From Takifugu bimaculatus (lineage: Eukaryota; Chordata; Actinopteri; Tetraodontiformes; Tetraodontidae): a stretch of 64,000 nt of DNA. The stretch spans positions 2,131,134-2,195,133 of the forward strand of contig CP034989.1 in assembly GCA_004026145.2 (NCBI GenBank), in the 5' to 3' direction. The first letter of the stretch is position 1. The number at the start of each line of letters is the position of its first letter. The notes beneath the pieces are model-generated. The model saw only the letters and a program-made list of their open reading frames with translations, made no database searches and was not told the DNA's origin. Below are positions 36,801-50,200 of this stretch, piece by piece. The position numbers and the translations under genes are program-made.

Positions 36801-39800
36801 TTGGATTTTGTAGGGTCTGTAAAAATGTTAACGGGTTATGATCAGTGTACAATTTCACGGCAGCACCCATATTTATGTACACCTCAAAATGCCTCAGAGC
36901 CCAAATCAAGGCAAGTGCCTCTTTCTCAATCACCGAATAGTTCAATTGGTGGGAATTGAACTTTCGGGGAAAAAAAACTGACCGGTTTGTTGACACCAGA
37001 TTTTTCCTCCTGTAAGAGGACCGCACCTGCTCCTACATTACTGGCATCAACCTGCAGTATGAAAGGCTTATCAAACTGTGGGGCAGCCAGCACTGGACAA
37101 GCACACAGGAGGGACTTGACAATATCAAAAGCCAATTGACACTCCCCTTCTCCCTCTGCTGACCCCCCACCAGCACCAACCTGGTCAGCAGCCTCATTAA
37201 CACAAAGAGCTGGGTTTCCCCCTGACAGAGATGTACGTGCACCCACAGGCAGTGTGGCTCGAACAAAATAAGGCTTCATCAGGTTGACATGACAAATTTT
37301 CCTCCGTTTAGGCATAGCAACCATATAGTCCCACTCAGAGACCTTGTGCAATACAGTAAACGGGCCAGCAAAACAAGCTTGAAATGGTGAACCCACTACT
37401 GGCAACAAAACCAGGACTTGGTCCCCAGGAGTAAACTGCCGTTGCTCAGCACAACGGTCAAACCATGCCTTCATCTTCTTCTGGGAAGTTTGTAAGTGCC
37501 TAGCTAAATACAATCTGTGTCTAAAACCAGCAATATACTCAATTAAGTTTTGTGGTGGCGTAGAGGGTTGACACTGTTTGCAACACAGCCAAAGGTCCAC
37601 GCACCGTGTGTCCAAAAATCAAATCATTTGGGCTAAACCCCGTACTTTCCTGAACCACCTCTCTGGCCAAAAGCAGCAACCATGGCAATCCCTCCTCCCA
37701 ATCACGACCAAGCTCCGTGCAGAAAGAACACAGGAGTGATTTCAAGGTTTGATGAAAACGCTCTAAAGCACCCTGGCTTTCTGGATGGTACGCAGACGAA
37801 ACATTGTGATGGATGTTAAATTGCTGTAATGCCTGTGCAAACAACTTAGAAGTGAAATTGGAGCCTTGATCACTTTGCACCACTTTTGGAATGCCAAACA
37901 CTGAAATAAACTGAGTCAGCGCCTTAACTACGGATTTAGCAGTTATCGATCGCAACGGGTACGCAGCAGGGTAACGGGTAGCTTGACACATGACCGTTAA
38001 CAGATATTGGCTACCAGACTTTGAAGGAGGCAACGGTCCCACACAATCAATGATTAAATATTCCATTGGCGAACCAATAGCTGGAATTGGATACAGCGGT
38101 GCTGGAGCAACGGACTGGTTAGGCTTACTGGTCAACTGACAAGTATGACAAGTTTTGACAAAGTCTGAAACATCCCGTCTTAAACGAGGCCAAAAAAAAC
38201 AACCCAGGATGCGAGCGCAGGTTTTCCTGACCCCCATGTGTCCTGCAATATCATGTGACGTCTTTAACACCAGGTCTCTGAATTTTAACGGTACCACTAT
38301 CTGGATGACAGCTTTGCCCAAGAGGTTGACCATATGAGGAACCCATTTCCTCACCAGAAGGTCATGGAGTATAAAGCAACCCTGAGAAGCATCATTAAAG
38401 TCCTCCATGAGAGAAACTTGTTCAAACAACCCTCTCAATGAAGGATCTACTTTCTGCTCCTTACTCAACTCACCATGTGGGAGCGACTGCAGAGGGACAG
38501 GTATGAAAAGAGGCATTTTCTCGGCCTTCTTTTCACAAGCAGCACTAATGTTAGTTTGGGCCATAGCACGGGTTACTGCACAGGCGGTAAACACTTCTGA
38601 CACAGTGGCGCCCTCCTGGGACATGGAGGGCACCAGAACAGGAGCATGGTCGGCCTGGAACCCCACCTGATCTGGCCACACCCGATCACCTGCCAAGGAT
38701 CAGGTCTACCACATCAACAGGAAGTTCAGGGCGAACAGCCACTTCTACCTCACCTGACACCAAGGCAGAGGTAAGTTCCATTTTGTGTAATTGGACAAAA
38801 AGAGGGACCAAACCCATTCCATGGACAACCACACCCTTACCAGTATCAGTATCTGAGCTAAAAGGCAAGATTGCCTCTCGAACAAAAGAGTCTAACGCAC
38901 CCGTGTCTCGTAAAATGGGTTTCTATCAGTCCCTGGAATGGACACCAAGCCTTTAGAAAGGAATGCTGAATAACCTGCCTTCATATCCACAGTTTTGAAC
39001 TGCAGCCCAACCCCAGACATACCCCGTGGTGCAACCAAAACACTAGACTTAACCTGCCCAACATTTGACCTGGGTTTGTCAGGGCACTCATTTTTCCAAT
39101 GACCCTTAAGCTTGCAATAATTACAAGTACTACCATCTTCAGACCTTTTCCAAGACGGACGTTCAACGTCATTTTGATTTGGTTTATCTTCGTGGTTTCT
39201 TCCTTCATTTTCCAGTTTGTGGTTACTTGGTTTTGTTCGATAAAAAGTTGGCAGCTTCTGTTAATCTGCCTCTCCCTGTCCAGAGAACAGCTGGGGTGGA
39301 TCCTCAAATTACATTTTTCACATTCGTTTTTTATTTTTAAGCATGCTGTTGGGGTCCAGGGCTCCGGGTTGTGTTTGGTTTTTCCTGCAGGGGACGTGGA
39401 GGAGCTGATTTGCTGCACCTGTCGGCAATTTATATCAGGCCACCTATTTAGAGACGGAGCGCCTGACCACCAGCGTCGGAGAGTTTTGCTGACTTGGACC
39501 AGTGCTTCCCTGCAGTTAGATTTGTTTAATAAAGACTAGTTTTTGGACTTTTTACCACTGCGTTTTGCCTGCTTTGGGTCCTGTTAAAACCCAAAACCTT
39601 AACAAATGCGAGTGTTCGGATGCAAATATTCTTCATTCAGTTGAGGAATTTCAGACTTTTTCCTCAACCACATTTTTTAATTATTTATATAGATATAAAA
39701 CAAATATGCTTACAAAAGCAGAATTGCGTTGAAATAAGAGCTCTCACAAGTACAAGGAAGGAACCAGCCAGTTTCTATTCAGGAATTCAAGATAGGTCAG

Positions 39801-41192
39801 TAAAAAAGGAAGGTTTACCATCGACGTTTGATCATAATTTTAGATTTGTCTTCTATTTTCAGATTTTCCCACACAAATCATGCAGTTACACAAAGTACAC
39901 ATTTTTAAAAATCAAGACGTTTACCTCGTCTGCGTTGTTCAAGAGTCTGGTTTTATATTTCGATTTCGTTTTCTGAGGAAAACGCCCTGAACCTGCCTGC
40001 AGAAGGGAGGAGGAATTTTTCCCACGCACGCACGCACGCACAGTCGTTGAGTTTTGGAATGATCACGCAAAGGCAAAGATCGATGGATCGAGATCAGGAT
40101 AACTTTTATTGTCACCACTTTTAATAAAAAAAAAAAAAAAGTCAGGCACGTCCAAACCAAGTCCTTGGATGGCGCAATCCAGCGGGTTTTCTGTCCTGCC
40201 AGGTTGAAAATGCATTCAGTGGGAGAGAAAACCCGGCTGGAGTTTTCTTGGACTGGGTTTGGACTTTGCTTTCGATCGTCACAATCGTGATGAAGGTTGT
40301 ACGTGTGAACAGAAATGATGCACACTCACTTCAAACGATGTTATTAAGCTGGTTTGGGAAAATTACGATTTCATTTAATATTAATTAATGGTATGCTTAT
40401 TTTTTTTAAAACTAAATTACTTTTAGCTCTGCTATCTGCCAGCCACAAGCATCGCCGTGCGTCAGTGAATGCGCATCATGAGCCAGGGGAAGTATCCAGT
40501 GCTCTGCATCCCGAAGGTGCTGATGAAGAAGTTGAGGACCGTGGTGAAGAAAACCACGACGGTTGTTACATTGTTCAGGTAATCCAGACGTTTCTGCTGG
40601 GCGCCGTTGTTCAGATCCCGACGGCCTGTGGTTACCACACAAGTCCAAACACACACACACACACCAATTGGGTAAGAAAGCACATTTAGTAATGCACAGA
40701 TCACAAATGTTGCCATCATTCAGCATCAAAAACACCCAGAGTCTTTAAAACACTGAATTTATTCAAATTTTCATGATGATTAACAGGATGTGGCTTTCCT
40801 TTCAAATGGTTAGTGCACGAATAAGAAAGAAAACACGTGAAATGTGCTTGACAGCACAGCTGCACATATATGGCACACTGATGTTATTGCACAACTGGAT
40901 AATTATAGAAATGATCCGATAAAGTGAGAATATTTTAGTTGTATTACAGCTTAACTTTTCAAAGCAGTACTCTGTGTGCGTGTGTGTGTGTGTGAGTGTG
41001 TGTGTGTGTTTGTATGGGGGGGGGGTCAAAAGTGGAGTCGAGCCAGCAGCCAGCGGAAGAATCCAGTCCTCTTAGATCCGAAGAAGCTGACAAAGAAGTT
41101 GATCACCGCGGTAACGAAGATGACGCCCGTAGCAAGGTTATTCAGGTAGTCGAGTCGTTTTTGATTGGACACCACATTCAGGTCTCTGCGGG

Positions 41193-41277
<85 letters not shown>

Positions 41278-44200
41278 GCTCTCATGTACATACAATACAA
41301 TAAATACTACTACCACTCCTGGAATCATAAGAGGAAGAAGAAAATATATTCGGGCACAACAACATTAAATGTATAAGAAATCGTTTATTTAATCATACAT
41401 TTATGTTCTAAGCCAGGGGTCGGCAACCTTTTTTATCAAAAGAGCCACTTTGCCCACCCCCCTCCCAAAAAAATGTGTCTGGAGCCGCAAAAAATTACAG
41501 AGTTTATAAACTTCTAAGTTTTAATCTTTATTTAAATTTTAACAGTTGAAACCAGTGAATACAACAAACAAGCCCACTTTAATATATATATGTATATATA
41601 CATATGTTTAATAGTAGTAACCCATGCGTTCTCCCGTCCTCTTCGGGTTTGTTGGCAGCCAGCCAGTGATCAATGGACGCACCTTAAGATACAAAAAAAA
41701 CTACATCAGTTCTGAGTATGAGGATTTTTTTGAAAAAATAGCTTATTAAATTATGTTCCTCTTACCTGTTTAGTGAGATTTCTGTGTCTGCATTTCCCTG
41801 CAGATCTTCCCTATGTCGGCGCTGTAAGATGTGACTTTCATCTTCACGCAGGACTGTAGAGTCTCGCTGGTGAAGCGGGAGCGGTATTTGGACTTTATAA
41901 TGTTCATGCTTGAGAAAACTTGCTTGCATAAGTAAGTTGAGCCAAAGATGGATAGGACTCCAAATGCACACCTTTTCATGTTGATATAGGTGTCGGGAAT
42001 GGCATTCCATGTTGCAAAAATAAGTTTGTCGGGTTGGGATAGTTTTTCCATATCACTCCATTTGTGCTCTTTAGCGAGAGTAGCCCTCTGACGGACGACT
42101 TCTTCAAGATCCGCTGACAGGGATTTAAACTTGTTAACCCACAAAACTTTATCCGCAATATCGGCCAGTTCAATTTCTCGATCAGGCTTACTTACTCCTG
42201 TGAATGCGGATGTGTTCAGCAGGGATGGGTCGCTGTTCAGTGGTGCAACAGGGAAAGAGAGAGTCTGTTTCTCCTTTCTGAACTCACTGAACCTTTTTTC
42301 AAATGCAGCTTGCATTGCAGTAATGGCACGGTGGAAATAATCACAATTTATGTGATTGTTTGCTTCTTTGAACTCTCTTAGGGAGGGGAAGTGAGAGAGC
42401 GTGCCATTTTGTACATCTCTGGCGAACACTGTCATCTTGCGCTCAAATGCCAAAATCTCCTCCAGCATGTGCAGTGCCGTGCTTCCCTGTCCTTGGAGAT
42501 TTTTATTCAGCATGTTCAAGTAACTTGTCATGTCCACCATGAAGTAAAACTTTTCCAGCCAAGATGGGTCTTCCAGTTCAGGATACCCAAGGCCTTTATT
42601 TCCCAAGAAGGTTTTTACGTGCTCCAGACAGGCAGCAAAGCGTTTCAGCACCTCCCCCCTGGACAGCCACCGGACTCTGTTGTGCAGCAGGAGATCTGAA
42701 TACGTGTTTTCGACTTCTTCTAACAACGAACAAAACTGTCGGTGGCTTAACCCATTCGCAATTATTTTGTTCACTATCTTAATAACAAGGTTCATTACTT
42801 CCACACATTCAGGGGGAAATGTTTGTGCGCAAAGTGCTTCTTGGTGGATAATGCAGTGAAACGTCATCAGATCTCGGCCCAGTGACTTTTGAAGTAAATT
42901 CACAAAGCCCTTCTGTGCTCCTCTCATACTTGGCGCCCCGTCAGTAGATACCGACACTAGGTGAGTGGTGTTTATCCCTTTATCTTTAAGACAACTCACA
43001 ACAGCATCACAAATGTCCTGCCCCCGAGTTTGGCCCTTAAGCGGTATGAGTTCAATCAGTTCTTCCTGCGGCCCATTAGCATTGGCGTACCTGCATAACA
43101 GTGCTATCTGCTCAATATCGTTTACATCACTTGACTCATCACAGGCAATTGAAAATGCTTGAGCTGAATTAATATCATCAATTTGATTACTACTGATATT
43201 TGCTGCCATTTTAATGGTCCTGTCCTTAACAGTCTTTGCAGAGAGAGGCATGTCTTTAATTTTCTGAACAATTTCATTTTTGTTTTTAAAATCGGAGAAT
43301 AGATGCTCCGATATTTGAATAAACGTTTCTTTTATGTATTCTCCGTCTGTGAACGGCTTACCCCTCTTCACGATCTCCTGAGCTGCCAAAAAACTAGCAG
43401 CTGTAGTTGACTGTGGAGAGCTGATCCATTTTTTGAAAGATAGTTTTCTCTCTTCAGCTTGTCGTTGCAATTCCGAAATTGCTCTCTGGCGCTCATCTTC
43501 GGTTGGGTATTTTTCAGCAAATGCTAAATGCTTGCTTTGAAAATGTCTTTCAGCGTTACTTTTTTTGTTGTTTGATAGTTTCTCGCCACATATCAAGCAC
43601 GCAGGTAAGCCAGCGTCATTGGCGGTGAATGCAAAAGCAGATGTCCACGCTGCATTAAACTCTCTATTTTCTTCCGAATTTTTTCTTTTTTGGGCTCTTT
43701 TCATGCTTACAGTGGTAGGGGTTCCCGCCGTGGTACCACCAGCAAGTGAAGGCGACGGCTGCTGACGTTGATGTGACATATATTTAAAGTGACAAATTAT
43801 AAAAAAAAAAATTAAAAAACTTTATTTAGATGGTATCAACTAAAACCCTAGGGGAATTGTGCAACAAAATGAACACATAATGACCATAATAAAAGAAAAA
43901 AAAACATTCCATGTTTTTTTGTCATGGCCATCGGGAGCCACTATAAGGAGGCTGAAGAGCCGCATGCGGCTCCAGAGCCGCAGGTTGCCTACCCCTGGTC
44001 TACAGGGTCCTGCTGCAGTTCCTTTTATGGGCATTAGTGGGCGGTGACTTATGCTAATCGTATGTTAATTAGACTCACCTGGCACGCGCTTTCAACTTAC
44101 GAACAGATGGCATTCATCAATCGAAGAACACAGCTGCGAACAATTCTGGGGCTTACGAACGCGTTGATGAATCCGACGTAGGGTTTTCTTAAAAAACTTC

Positions 44201-47200
44201 TTAAGGACAACTTAAGAAAGAATCTAAGAAGATTCGTAAGAACATATTGGTGAATCTGGCCCAATGCTTTTTTCATCGATCTTAAGTAATAATATAATAA
44301 TTCCTCCCCTTTTCGGAAGCAAATATAAAACAGTGAACTGTTTTAAGGGATTTTTCATTTCTTTATTTTGTTATGGTGACAAAACTAAAGACATAAAAGA
44401 AAGAAGAAAATAATTGAATCAATTCTGAAAAACCTAAAAACTGAAAGAAAGAGAGCATCCACGACAGTGAATATGCTCTTAAAGTTGCCGTGAGAAGAAA
44501 CCACTAAAGTTGCCGTAGAGAAGAAACCAGTGCATGCGGTTGCATATAATTGCATTTTACTGTACAGAGATTTGTTTTAAAATCAACCATTTTAATTTAA
44601 AAATGGTTATGTTTTCATTTTGACTTATGAACATGTCAGAGAATATTAGTAGTAACAAAAATGATAATTAGATCAACATTTATACTAATAATCTAATAAT
44701 TTCTCCTAAAAATTGAGTTTAACTGCTCTGCGTATGTTTCCGTGGCTAAATACAAAAAAGAGAACACACACTCACAGACACAAACACACAAAAAAGGAAA
44801 TTAAACTTTAGAAGTGGCCACAGGAGTGATGGCGAGGCTGTCGCCAAACTCGTAGGCACCAAAAATGGGGTAGAGTTTGGGTCTCCTAAGGGATTGCCAG
44901 CAATAGAGAGGAATAAATCTTTGATGGAGATGTGGAACTCAATGAAGACACATCCTGTGTGGGAGTAGAGGAGAGACCCAGTGTCGGCGTCGTAGAAGGA
45001 CACTTCATATATTTTAGCTGTATAGTTTTTGAGAGCCCTGGGTTGCTTTTATCAATGTCCATGCTGTCTCATGGAGTGGAAAGCAATATATTGTTTTTTA
45101 GCTTCTCCATTTCTTCACTGAGCTTCGCCTGCATTTGCTCAACTGAATTTTTCACCAAGTACGCGTCATTATTCAAACTGGAGTGGAATTGGCCCCGTGT
45201 GGTTCGTGGAACTTTGCTGAGTGAAGTGAAATTCTGCAGGAGATCCATTTGATCCCCTTTTTGTAAAATAAGCTCAAGTTCGCCCCGTTTACGCTGCAAC
45301 TTGGCGATGTCCTGCTCCAGACTGGCCACCAGGCGGTCATTCTTCACCTGTGCAGCCTTCTGCCTCTCCTGCACCTGCTTAGCCAGCTCCGTATGGCCTC
45401 TCTGCAGACAGGCCGCCAGAGAATTCCAAGCTTGATCAATTTCTTCCACCTCTTTCTCCCACTCCCTCTTGCTCTGTTCAGCCGAACATTTCAGCTCCTC
45501 CATCCTGCTGCGCTGAGACGCTTCCTTCGCCTCTATCTTTGATACCACACAGACCAGGTGCTCCTTCTTCTCCCTGAATGCACGCTCTAAAGGCACAACT
45601 TCGTGCGTCAAGTGATTTTCTTTCAGGCATGTGGCACAAACGCACGTCTGGTCTTTCTCACAGAAGGATGTCAGCAACTTGTTGTGGTCCCTGCAAACGC
45701 GGGCTTCCAGGTTTGACACGGGGTCGACCAGCTGATGCTGCTCAAAGGTTGCCTCCCTCTGGTGTTGCTCCAGGTGATGCTGGCAGTATGAAGCCACACA
45801 CTTGAGACACGACCACTGGGCCTTGAGCTTCGGCTCACAGCACATGTCACAGGTCACCTCCCATGCTTCGGCAGGGGTCTCGCCATCACTCCTCACCGTT
45901 ATGTTGCTGAAATGCTGCACCAAGTTTTGAAGTGCCGTGTTGACCTTGAGCTCCAGCTGTGGCGGAAGAGCCTCCTTACACAGGGGACACACAGGCTCAT
46001 CAGTGCTGGACAGGTGCTCTGTGATGCAAGCTTTGCAATAGCTGTGTCCACAGGGAGTAGTGACCAGCTCGGTATATGTGACCAGGCAGATGGGACACAT
46101 GAGCAGCTCTTCGCAGGAGGAGGCCATGTCTAAGGGGAGAAGAAGTTGGTTACAATGATGTTCAATCCACAGTCTTAAAATAGAAAAATCACCCAAGATA
46201 CTGATATCCACTCATATAAATGATCTGATATGTGAATAATTGGATATACACTCTGCTAGTGGGCAAACGGATGTCATTTTGACCAACAGCAGGGGATTAG
46301 TGTCAGTATTTTCTGGCTACTACCATAAAATCCAACGAATTATTGGAGCATGTATTTCAGTACTCTGGCACTCACATATAGTTCTACATTTGTCTCACAA
46401 CTTCCTGTTTCATTATAAAATGGAACCCTCCTCTCGTTTCAGGTCGCTTGCTTTTTCTTTGTGACATCTGCTTGAATAGCTTCCCTGTTTCCTGACTTTC
46501 CACCTATTCCACATCGCCCACATGTGGATATCCAGTCCGTGTCTCCCCTTGTCCCCAGAGCGTTTTGTCAAAGTCTTTGTCTCATCATGCAGCTGTCATG
46601 AACCAGCTCAGGGCTCAGACAAAGTAGGGAGAACACACAGGATGGATTTTTTAGAACAAAGGGAATTTATTGATTGATCATGCAAAACAAACCAAAGCAG
46701 AACACCCCCAAGCAGTCCTGGAGGGAGCCAAGCAAGAGAGTGACTGCCCAGACTGTGGAGCATTTATAGCCCTCACAGCTAATCAGTCCAGGTGAGCTGG
46801 ATCGCCACTTAGCAGCAGTTGGCCCACCCACTCCCTGCAGAAGGGAGGAGACAACAGAGAGGCAGGCAGAGAAGACACAGCCAGGGTCGTCACACCCCCA
46901 CCCATAAGAACGGAGACCACCAAGGTCATCTGAAAAAACGTACCCAAAACGGACCCCGGAACCTAAGCAAAAAAAACCTACTGTATTAATATTTGGATTC
47001 AGGTGGCTACAGTTACCTTGTGGCCAAATTCCTTAAGTTGGTAGGGTATGCTGTCACCACCTGAAAAGACAAAGTACTTAACCCTGCAGAAGAAATTCCC
47101 TTAGGATTCGGCGACCTTGTACCTAAGAAAACAGACAGGGCAGACTAACAAACAGTAAAATCTCTACCACTCAAAAAGCACGAGACAGGGCATCCGCCAT

Positions 47201-50200
47201 AACGTTCTCCGTGCCCTGGATGTGACAAATATCGAGCTGATAGGGCTGCAAATATAAGGCCCACCTCATCAGACGCTGGTTTGGATTTTGTAGGGTCTGT
47301 AAAAATGTTAACGGGTTATGATCAGTGTACAATTTCACGGCAGCACCCATATTTATGTACACCTCAAAATGCCTCAGAGCCCAAATCAAGGCAAGTGCCT
47401 CTTTCTCAATCACCGAATAGTTCAATTGGTGGGAATTGAACTTTCGGGGAAAAAAAACTGACCGGTTTGTTGACACCAGATTTTTCCTCCTGTAAGAGGA
47501 CCGCACCTGCTCCTACATTACTGGCATCAACCTGCAGTATGAAAGGCTTATCAAACTGTGGGGCAGCCAGCACTGGACAAGCACACAGGAGGGACTTGAC
47601 AATATCAAAAGCCAATTGACACTCCCCTTCTCCCTCTGCTGACCCCCCACCAGCACCAACCTGGTCAGCAGCCTCATTAACACAAAGAGCTGGGTTTCCC
47701 CCTGACAGAGATGTACGTGCACCCACAGGCAGTGTGGCTCGAACAAAATAAGGCTTCATCAGGTTGACATGACAAATTTTCCTCCGTTTAGGCATAGCAA
47801 CCATATAGTCCCACTCAGAGACCTTGTGCAATACAGTAAACGGGCCAGCAAAACAAGCTTGAAATGGTGAACCCACTACTGGCAACAAAACCAGGACTTG
47901 GTCCCCAGGAGTAAACTGCCGTTGCTCAGCACAACGGTCAAACCATGCCTTCATCTTCTTCTGGGAAGTTTGTAAGTGCCTAGCTAAATACAATCTGTGT
48001 CTAAAACCAGCAATATACTCAATTAAGTTTTGTGGTGGCGTAGAGGGTTGACACTGTTTGCAACACAGCCAAAGGTCCACGCACCGTGTGTCCAAAAATC
48101 AAATCATTTGGGCTAAACCCCGTACTTTCCTGAACCACCTCTCTGGCCAAAAGCAGCAACCATGGCAATCCCTCCTCCCAATCACGACCAAGCTCCGTGC
48201 AGAAAGAACACAGGAGTGATTTCAAGGTTTGATGAAAACGCTCTAAAGCACCCTGGCTTTCTGGATGGTACGCAGACGAAACATTGTGATGGATGTTAAA
48301 TTGCTGTAATGCCTGTGCAAACAACTTAGAAGTGAAATTGGAGCCTTGATCACTTTGCACCACTTTTGGAATGCCAAACACTGAAATAAACTGAGTCAGC
48401 GCCTTAACTACGGATTTAGCAGTTATCGATCGCAACGGGTACGCAGCAGGGTAACGGGTAGCTTGACACATGACCGTTAACAGATATTGGCTACCAGACT
48501 TTGAAGGAGGCAACGGTCCCACACAATCAATGATTAAATATTCCATTGGCGAACCAATAGCTGGAATTGGATACAGCGGTGCTGGAGCAACGGACTGGTT
48601 AGGCTTACTGGTCAACTGACAAGTATGACAAGTTTTGACAAAGTCTGAAACATCCCGTCTTAAACGAGGCCAAAAAAAACAACCCAGGATGCGAGCGCAG
48701 GTTTTCCTGACCCCCATGTGTCCTGCAATATCATGTGACGTCTTTAACACCAGGTCTCTGAATTTTAACGGTACCACTATCTGGATGACAGCTTTGCCCA
48801 AGAGGTTGACCATATGAGGAACCCATTTCCTCACCAGAAGGTCATGGAGTATAAAGCAACCCTGAGAAGCATCATTAAAGTCCTCCATGAGAGAAACTTG
48901 TTCAAACAACCCTCTCAATGAAGGATCTACTTTCTGCTCCTTACTCAACTCACCATGTGGGAGCGACTGCAGAGGGACAGGTATGAAAAGAGGCATTTTC
49001 TCGGCCTTCTTTTCACAAGCAGCACTAATGTTAGTTTGGGCCATAGCACGGGTTACTGCACAGGCGGTAAACACTTCTGACACAGTGGCGCCCTCCTGGG
49101 ACATGGAGGGCACCAGAACAGGAGCATGGTCGGCCTGGAACCCCACCTGATCTGGCCACACCCGATCACCTGCCAAGGATCAGGTCTACCACATCAACAG
49201 GAAGTTCAGGGCGAACAGCCACTTCTACCTCACCTGACACCAAGGCAGAGGTAAGTTCCATTTTGTGTAATTGGACAAAAAGAGGGACCAAACCCATTCC
49301 ATGGACAACCACACCCTTACCAGTATCAGTATCTGAGCTAAAAGGCAAGATTGCCTCTCGAACAAAAGAGTCTAACGCACCCGTGTCTCGTAAAATGGGT
49401 TTCTATCAGTCCCTGGAATGGACACCAAGCCTTTAGAAAGGAATGCTGAATAACCTGCCTTCATATCCACAGTTTTGAACTGCAGCCCAACCCCAGACAT
49501 ACCCCGTGGTGCAACCAAAACACTAGACTTAACCTGCCCAACATTTGACCTGGGTTTGTCAGGGCACTCATTTTTCCAATGACCCTTAAGCTTGCAATAA
49601 TTACAAGTACTACCATCTTCAGACCTTTTCCAAGACGGACGTTCAACGTCATTTTGATTTGGTTTATCTTCGTGGTTTCTTCCTTCATTTTCCAGTTTGT
49701 GGTTACTTGGTTTTGTTCGATAAAAAGTTGGCAGCTTCTGTTAATCTGCCTCTCCCTGTCCAGAGAACAGCTGGGGTGGATCCTCAAATTACATTTTTCA
49801 CATTCGTTTTTTATTTTTAAGCATGCTGTTGGGGTCCAGGGCTCCGGGTTGTGTTTGGTTTTTCCTGCAGGGGACGTGGAGGAGCTGATTTGCTGCACCT
49901 GTCGGCAATTTATATCAGGCCACCTATTTAGAGACGGAGCGCCTGACCACCAGCGTCGGAGAGTTTTGCTGACTTGGACCAGTGCTTCCCTGCAGTTAGA
50001 TTTGTTTAATAAAGACTAGTTTTTGGACTTTTTACCACTGCGTTTTGCCTGCTTTGGGTCCTGTTAAAACCCAAAACCTTAACAAATGCGAGTGTTCGGA
50101 TGCAAATATTCTTCATTCAGTTGAGGAATTTCAGACTTTTTCCTCAACCACATTTTTTAATTATTTATATAGATATAAAACAAATATGCTTACAAAAGCA

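Larger units (their letters stand above)
36114..39168 (-). mobile_element. truncated Ty3/gypsy element, Gmr1-like domain order (unit 2)
   Basis: Gene-strand order: CCHC knuckle (39084-39125), protease DTG (38899-38907), integrase, integrase C-terminal GPF module, RNase H, purine tract, LTR. No 5' LTR, most of gag missing, no reverse transcriptase core. Compared with unit 1 it replaces about 100 bp of the original sequence. The frames are broken at about 38920, 38690, 37540-37615 and 36930-37020. Confidence 0.85.
33788..41413 (-). repeat. tandem array unit 2 (TRIM2, gypsy, solo LTR, D2, C2)
   Basis: Same start motif and order as unit 1 with a 3.05-kb gypsy element inserted between TRIM and the solo LTR. 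With the preceding hAT and spacer it forms a 10474-bp block (30940-41413). Confidence 0.9.
46594..49648 (-). mobile_element. truncated Ty3/gypsy element (unit 3 copy)
   Basis: Same structure and same lesions at +10480, so the element was already dead when the block duplicated. Confidence 0.85.

Noticed and set aside
39099..39539. 146-aa plus-strand frame over the gypsy end and solo LTR (also 49579-50019)
   Set aside because: Spans an insertion boundary between gypsy sequence and unit sequence, so it cannot be an ancestral gene.
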